Below are positions 15,580-16,878 of a DNA stretch of 16,878 nucleotides, in pieces; positions within the stretch are counted from its first letter, which is position 1; each line of letters begins with the position of its first letter. The position numbers and the translations under genes are program-made. Location of the stretch: the NCBI GenBank assembly GCA_910579265.1, contig CAJTTE010000004.1:1-16878 (forward strand), written 5' to 3'. Origin of the DNA: an uncultured Ruminiclostridium sp. GTDB lineage: Bacteria > Bacillota > Clostridia > Oscillospirales > Ruminococcaceae. Below the pieces are notes generated by a model. That model ran no database searches, was not told the DNA's origin, and saw only the letters and a list, made by a program, of their open reading frames with translations.

Positions 15580-15774
15580 ATGGATTATGTATCCGCGATC
15601 GCATCGATGTCTATGGAGATGGCGATGCAGAATGTTCAGTCTGCCGCTTCTTTGAAAATGTTTTCAAACGTTATGGACAGTCAGGAAGCGGCAAGCGCAC
15701 AGCTTATCGAAGCAATCGAGAGCGTACCGATGCCTACTGAGGGCGTCGGCTCACTGCTTGATGTGAGAGCGTAA
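15580..15774 (+). CDS. YjfB-like putative motility protein
   Basis: The product is a 64-residue small protein with a Met/Ala-rich amphipathic N-terminal helix (MDYVSAIASMSMEMAMQNVQ) followed by SAASLKMFSNVMDSQEAASAQLIEAI. This matches the pattern of the YjfB family (MD-AALSMAMSQ...A--VMKKAMD----QG--L), annotated as putative motility proteins from genome context only; no biochemical role is known. The C-terminus ends in SLLDVRA. AGGAGGG lies nine bases before the ATG at 15580; an ATG at 15574 is too close to that site. It has its own promoter and terminator, so it is a monocistronic, probably strongly expressed gene. No flagellar genes adjoin it. Confidence 0.75.
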   Translation: MDYVSAIASMSMEMAMQNVQSAASLKMFSNVMDSQEAASAQLIEAIESVPMPTEGVGSLLDVRA

Positions 15775-15786
15775 GTTGTAACATTG

Positions 15787-15825
15787 TAAGCTTCAAATTC
15801 TTCGGGATTTGAAGCTTATTTTTTT
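15787..15825 (+). terminator. Terminator of the YjfB-like gene
   Basis: A perfect 12-bp stem (TAAGCTTCAAAT with ATTTGAAGCTTA) with an eight-base loop is followed by seven T residues. It lies 12 bases after the stop codon. Confidence 0.9.
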
Positions 15826-15937
15826 AAATTCTGCATCAAAGGACATAACTGCTTCTTGGCCGCTCCTCAGAATGCCGATCCATTTTTATTTATGTTTTTA
15901 TACTATGACAATCCGGAAAGGCGCAATTTGCACGATT
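15826..15937. other. Gene-free stretch before repeat R2
   Basis: An open frame from 15809 to 16000 starts inside the terminator and runs into the repeat. It has no ribosome site and is not called. The peptide STNCG..S/P..Q...PI...LK at its end is shared with the same frame in repeat R1, which may mark a decayed gene end. Confidence 0.3.
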
Positions 15938-16096
15938 TCAACTAACTGCGGACGCTATTCACGTCAGATAATGCCGATAGGTTATTCCTTAAAGGGATAA
16001 CTACGAAATATCCTCGTATTTCTTTGTTTTTTCCTTTTGAATCATCCTGCTTTAGCATGATTGTAGAATTATGTTTTGTTTTCAGATCCGCCTTAA
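15938..16096. repeat. Dispersed repeat R2
   Basis: This is the second long copy of the family seen at 7461-7616, alignable end to end. Its hairpin, GTTATTCC (15981-15988) with GGGATAAC (15994-16001) around TTAAA, keeps pairing although the arms differ in sequence and length from those of R1. Confidence 0.6.
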
Positions 16097-16120
16097 ATGC
16101 GTGCGCTTTCCGCGCGATAA

Positions 16121-16220
16121 ACGCTCGAAATATTACCGTATTTTTCCGCTTTTTTCTTGAAATCATCACACTTATTCGGTACAATCGTTTTAAATTGCTT
16201 AGTTTTCAGATGCACCCTGA
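16121..16220. repeat. Dispersed repeat R3 (partial unit)
   Basis: A partial further unit follows R2 in tandem. It repeats the right-hand half: ACGCTCG, a TTTTTCCGC-TTTTTTCTTGAAATCA block, a GTACAAT-like block, AAATTGCTT and TTTTCAGAT-C-CCTGA. It is closer in places to R1 than to R2. Confidence 0.5.
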
Positions 16221-16221
16221 T

Positions 16222-16256
16222 TTCAGCTTAAAAAAATTCTGATCTTTTAAGCTGAA
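16222..16256. repeat. Perfect 12-bp inverted repeat
   Basis: TTCAGCTTAAAA and TTTTAAGCTGAA pair perfectly around an 11-base loop. No T tract follows on either strand, so it is not a standard terminator. It may mark a repeat boundary. Confidence 0.5.
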
Positions 16257-16380
16257 GCTACACCCTAAACGCTATTTTCAAATCATCCGCTAAATTTTCT
16301 AATTATTTTAACTTGAATAGTATTGGTGCTTTTCCTGTATTTAAAAAAGCAGAACGGATCATCAGCAGAAGCTTTAAAAA
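16257..16380. other. Gene-free AT-rich stretch with a possible fourth repeat fragment
   Basis: ACGCTATTTTCAAATCATCC near 16268-16290 loosely resembles the core of the dispersed repeat. Nothing else is seen. Confidence 0.25.
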
Positions 16381-16826
16381 ACATCATTACCGCAAGGGTC
16401 CAAACTCAAAATCAGTAAAGCTGCCGTGGTAAGAGACGTTAATGTAACGGCACGGCGCTTGACGGCAGCGGATATAAAAGATTGTATTCCAGCTTGTAAT
16501 ATTCCGTATCACAAGCGGAGAATTAACGTTTACAGCAAGGCGGATTTTAAACGGTTGGGGTACGAGCGTGATAACGGTAATGAAGCTTTTTATAACCGAT
16601 GCCCGATGTTCCCGACTCTATAGTGATTATACGCTTTGGGGATTGACATACGTTCCAAGCTTTTGGGCAGATACCGCCGCTTCCTTGCGGCGGATTCCGT
16701 TTCTGGATCGGCAAGGGAAAAAATCTCTCTACCGAACCCCGGAATTGCTTCGCGATTGCGGCAGTTTGTTTAAGCTGTGTTTTAAGAAGAGATATCGCAA
16801 CCGGATGAATGCATATTTCAATCAGA
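16381..16826 (+). pseudogene. Possible decayed transposase fragment (IS1182/DDE-like)
   Basis: A frame open from about 16378 to 16623 encodes ADIKDCIPACNIPY, then VYSKADFKRLGYERD and FYNRCPM. This order (helix with I--C---I-PY, then YSK-DF, then Y-CP) is the pattern of the region between catalytic residues in IS1182-type transposases. After a stop at 16621, a second frame shifted by one base, running from about 16631, gives LYRTPELLRDCGSLFKLCFK, like the following YR---C--C----C segment. A GC-rich hairpin at 16674-16693 (CCGCCGC/GCGGCGG) interrupts the two. Both ends are missing, and a MITE copy abuts the 3' side. Family assignment is from memory of the pattern. Confidence 0.4.
16674..16693. 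repeat. GC-rich hairpin inside the transposase relic
   Basis: CCGCCGC and GCGGCGG pair perfectly around TTCCTT. It falls where the reading frame of the relic breaks, so it may be a small insertion. Confidence 0.45.
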
Positions 16827-16878
16827 TTAAGGCAATACCGCACAATGACCGCCTGACGGCTTTGCGTGCGGCTTGCTT
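16827..16878. mobile_element. MITE-like element, copy 2 (cut by window end)
   Basis: The 52 bases to the window edge match the left end of the element at 7005 with two differences, in the same orientation. Its right end lies outside the window. Confidence 0.7.

Noticed and set aside
15809..16000. 63-codon frame after the YjfB-like gene
   Set aside because: It starts within the terminator stem and has no ribosome site; its end is only repeat sequence.
15942..16184. 80-codon minus-strand frame
   Set aside because: It is composed of the dispersed repeats R2 and R3; the matching frame in R1 contains a stop, so it is at most a decayed gene.
16547..16843. 98-codon minus-strand frame at the window end
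   Set aside because: It crosses the MITE end and is antisense to the more plausible transposase fragment; no family pattern is seen.

Overview
The window reads as chromosomal DNA of a low-to-mid GC Gram-positive anaerobe of the class Clostridia, most likely Ruminococcus-like. The clues are canonical sigma-A promoters (three TTGACA boxes with 17-base spacers), strong AGGAGG-type ribosome binding sites, a long SecA with a C-terminal zinc tail, a small YjfB-type motility protein, and a sugar epimerase that closely resembles, from memory, the cellobiose 2-epimerase of Ruminococcus albus. No rRNA, tRNA or CRISPR array was found, and no intact transposase.

Layout. 1-6913 (+ strand): a consensus promoter and long leader, then secA, a DUF1015 protein, a cellobiose 2-epimerase and an orphan membrane-fusion lipoprotein, closed by a terminator. 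6914-8325: a 1.4-kb gene-free island holding a 180-bp palindromic MITE-like element, one copy of a dispersed repeat family, and a stretch rich in possible RNA stems. 8326-11591 (- strand): a likely operon of a Na+/phosphate cotransporter with a PhoU tail, a zinc-ribbon NUDIX hydrolase and an atypical HAD phosphatase, with a promoter at 11586-11614 and a terminator at 8326-8357. 11592-11899: a gene-free gap with a compact terminator/promoter and an orphan + strand terminator. 11900-13340 (- strand): a two-gene operon of a von Willebrand A-like protein whose metal site is degenerate and an unrecognised partner. Its promoter overlaps a 21-bp-period direct repeat. 13521-15825 (+ strand): thrS with its own promoter and a short leader, then a YjfB-like small gene with its own consensus promoter and a strong terminator. 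15826-16878: a second gene-free island carrying further copies of the dispersed repeat, a probable transposase relic, and the left end of a second MITE copy at the window edge.

How it fits together. Most genes are housekeeping (protein export, tRNA charging) or small metabolic genes (beta-mannoside/cellobiose use, phosphate uptake). The less ordinary parts are the vWA-like/unknown pair with its repeat-bearing promoter, the two intergenic islands that share the same two repeat families, and the structured gene-free stretch before 8326. These have no function that can be read from the sequence. They are described as observations, not as a proven new system.
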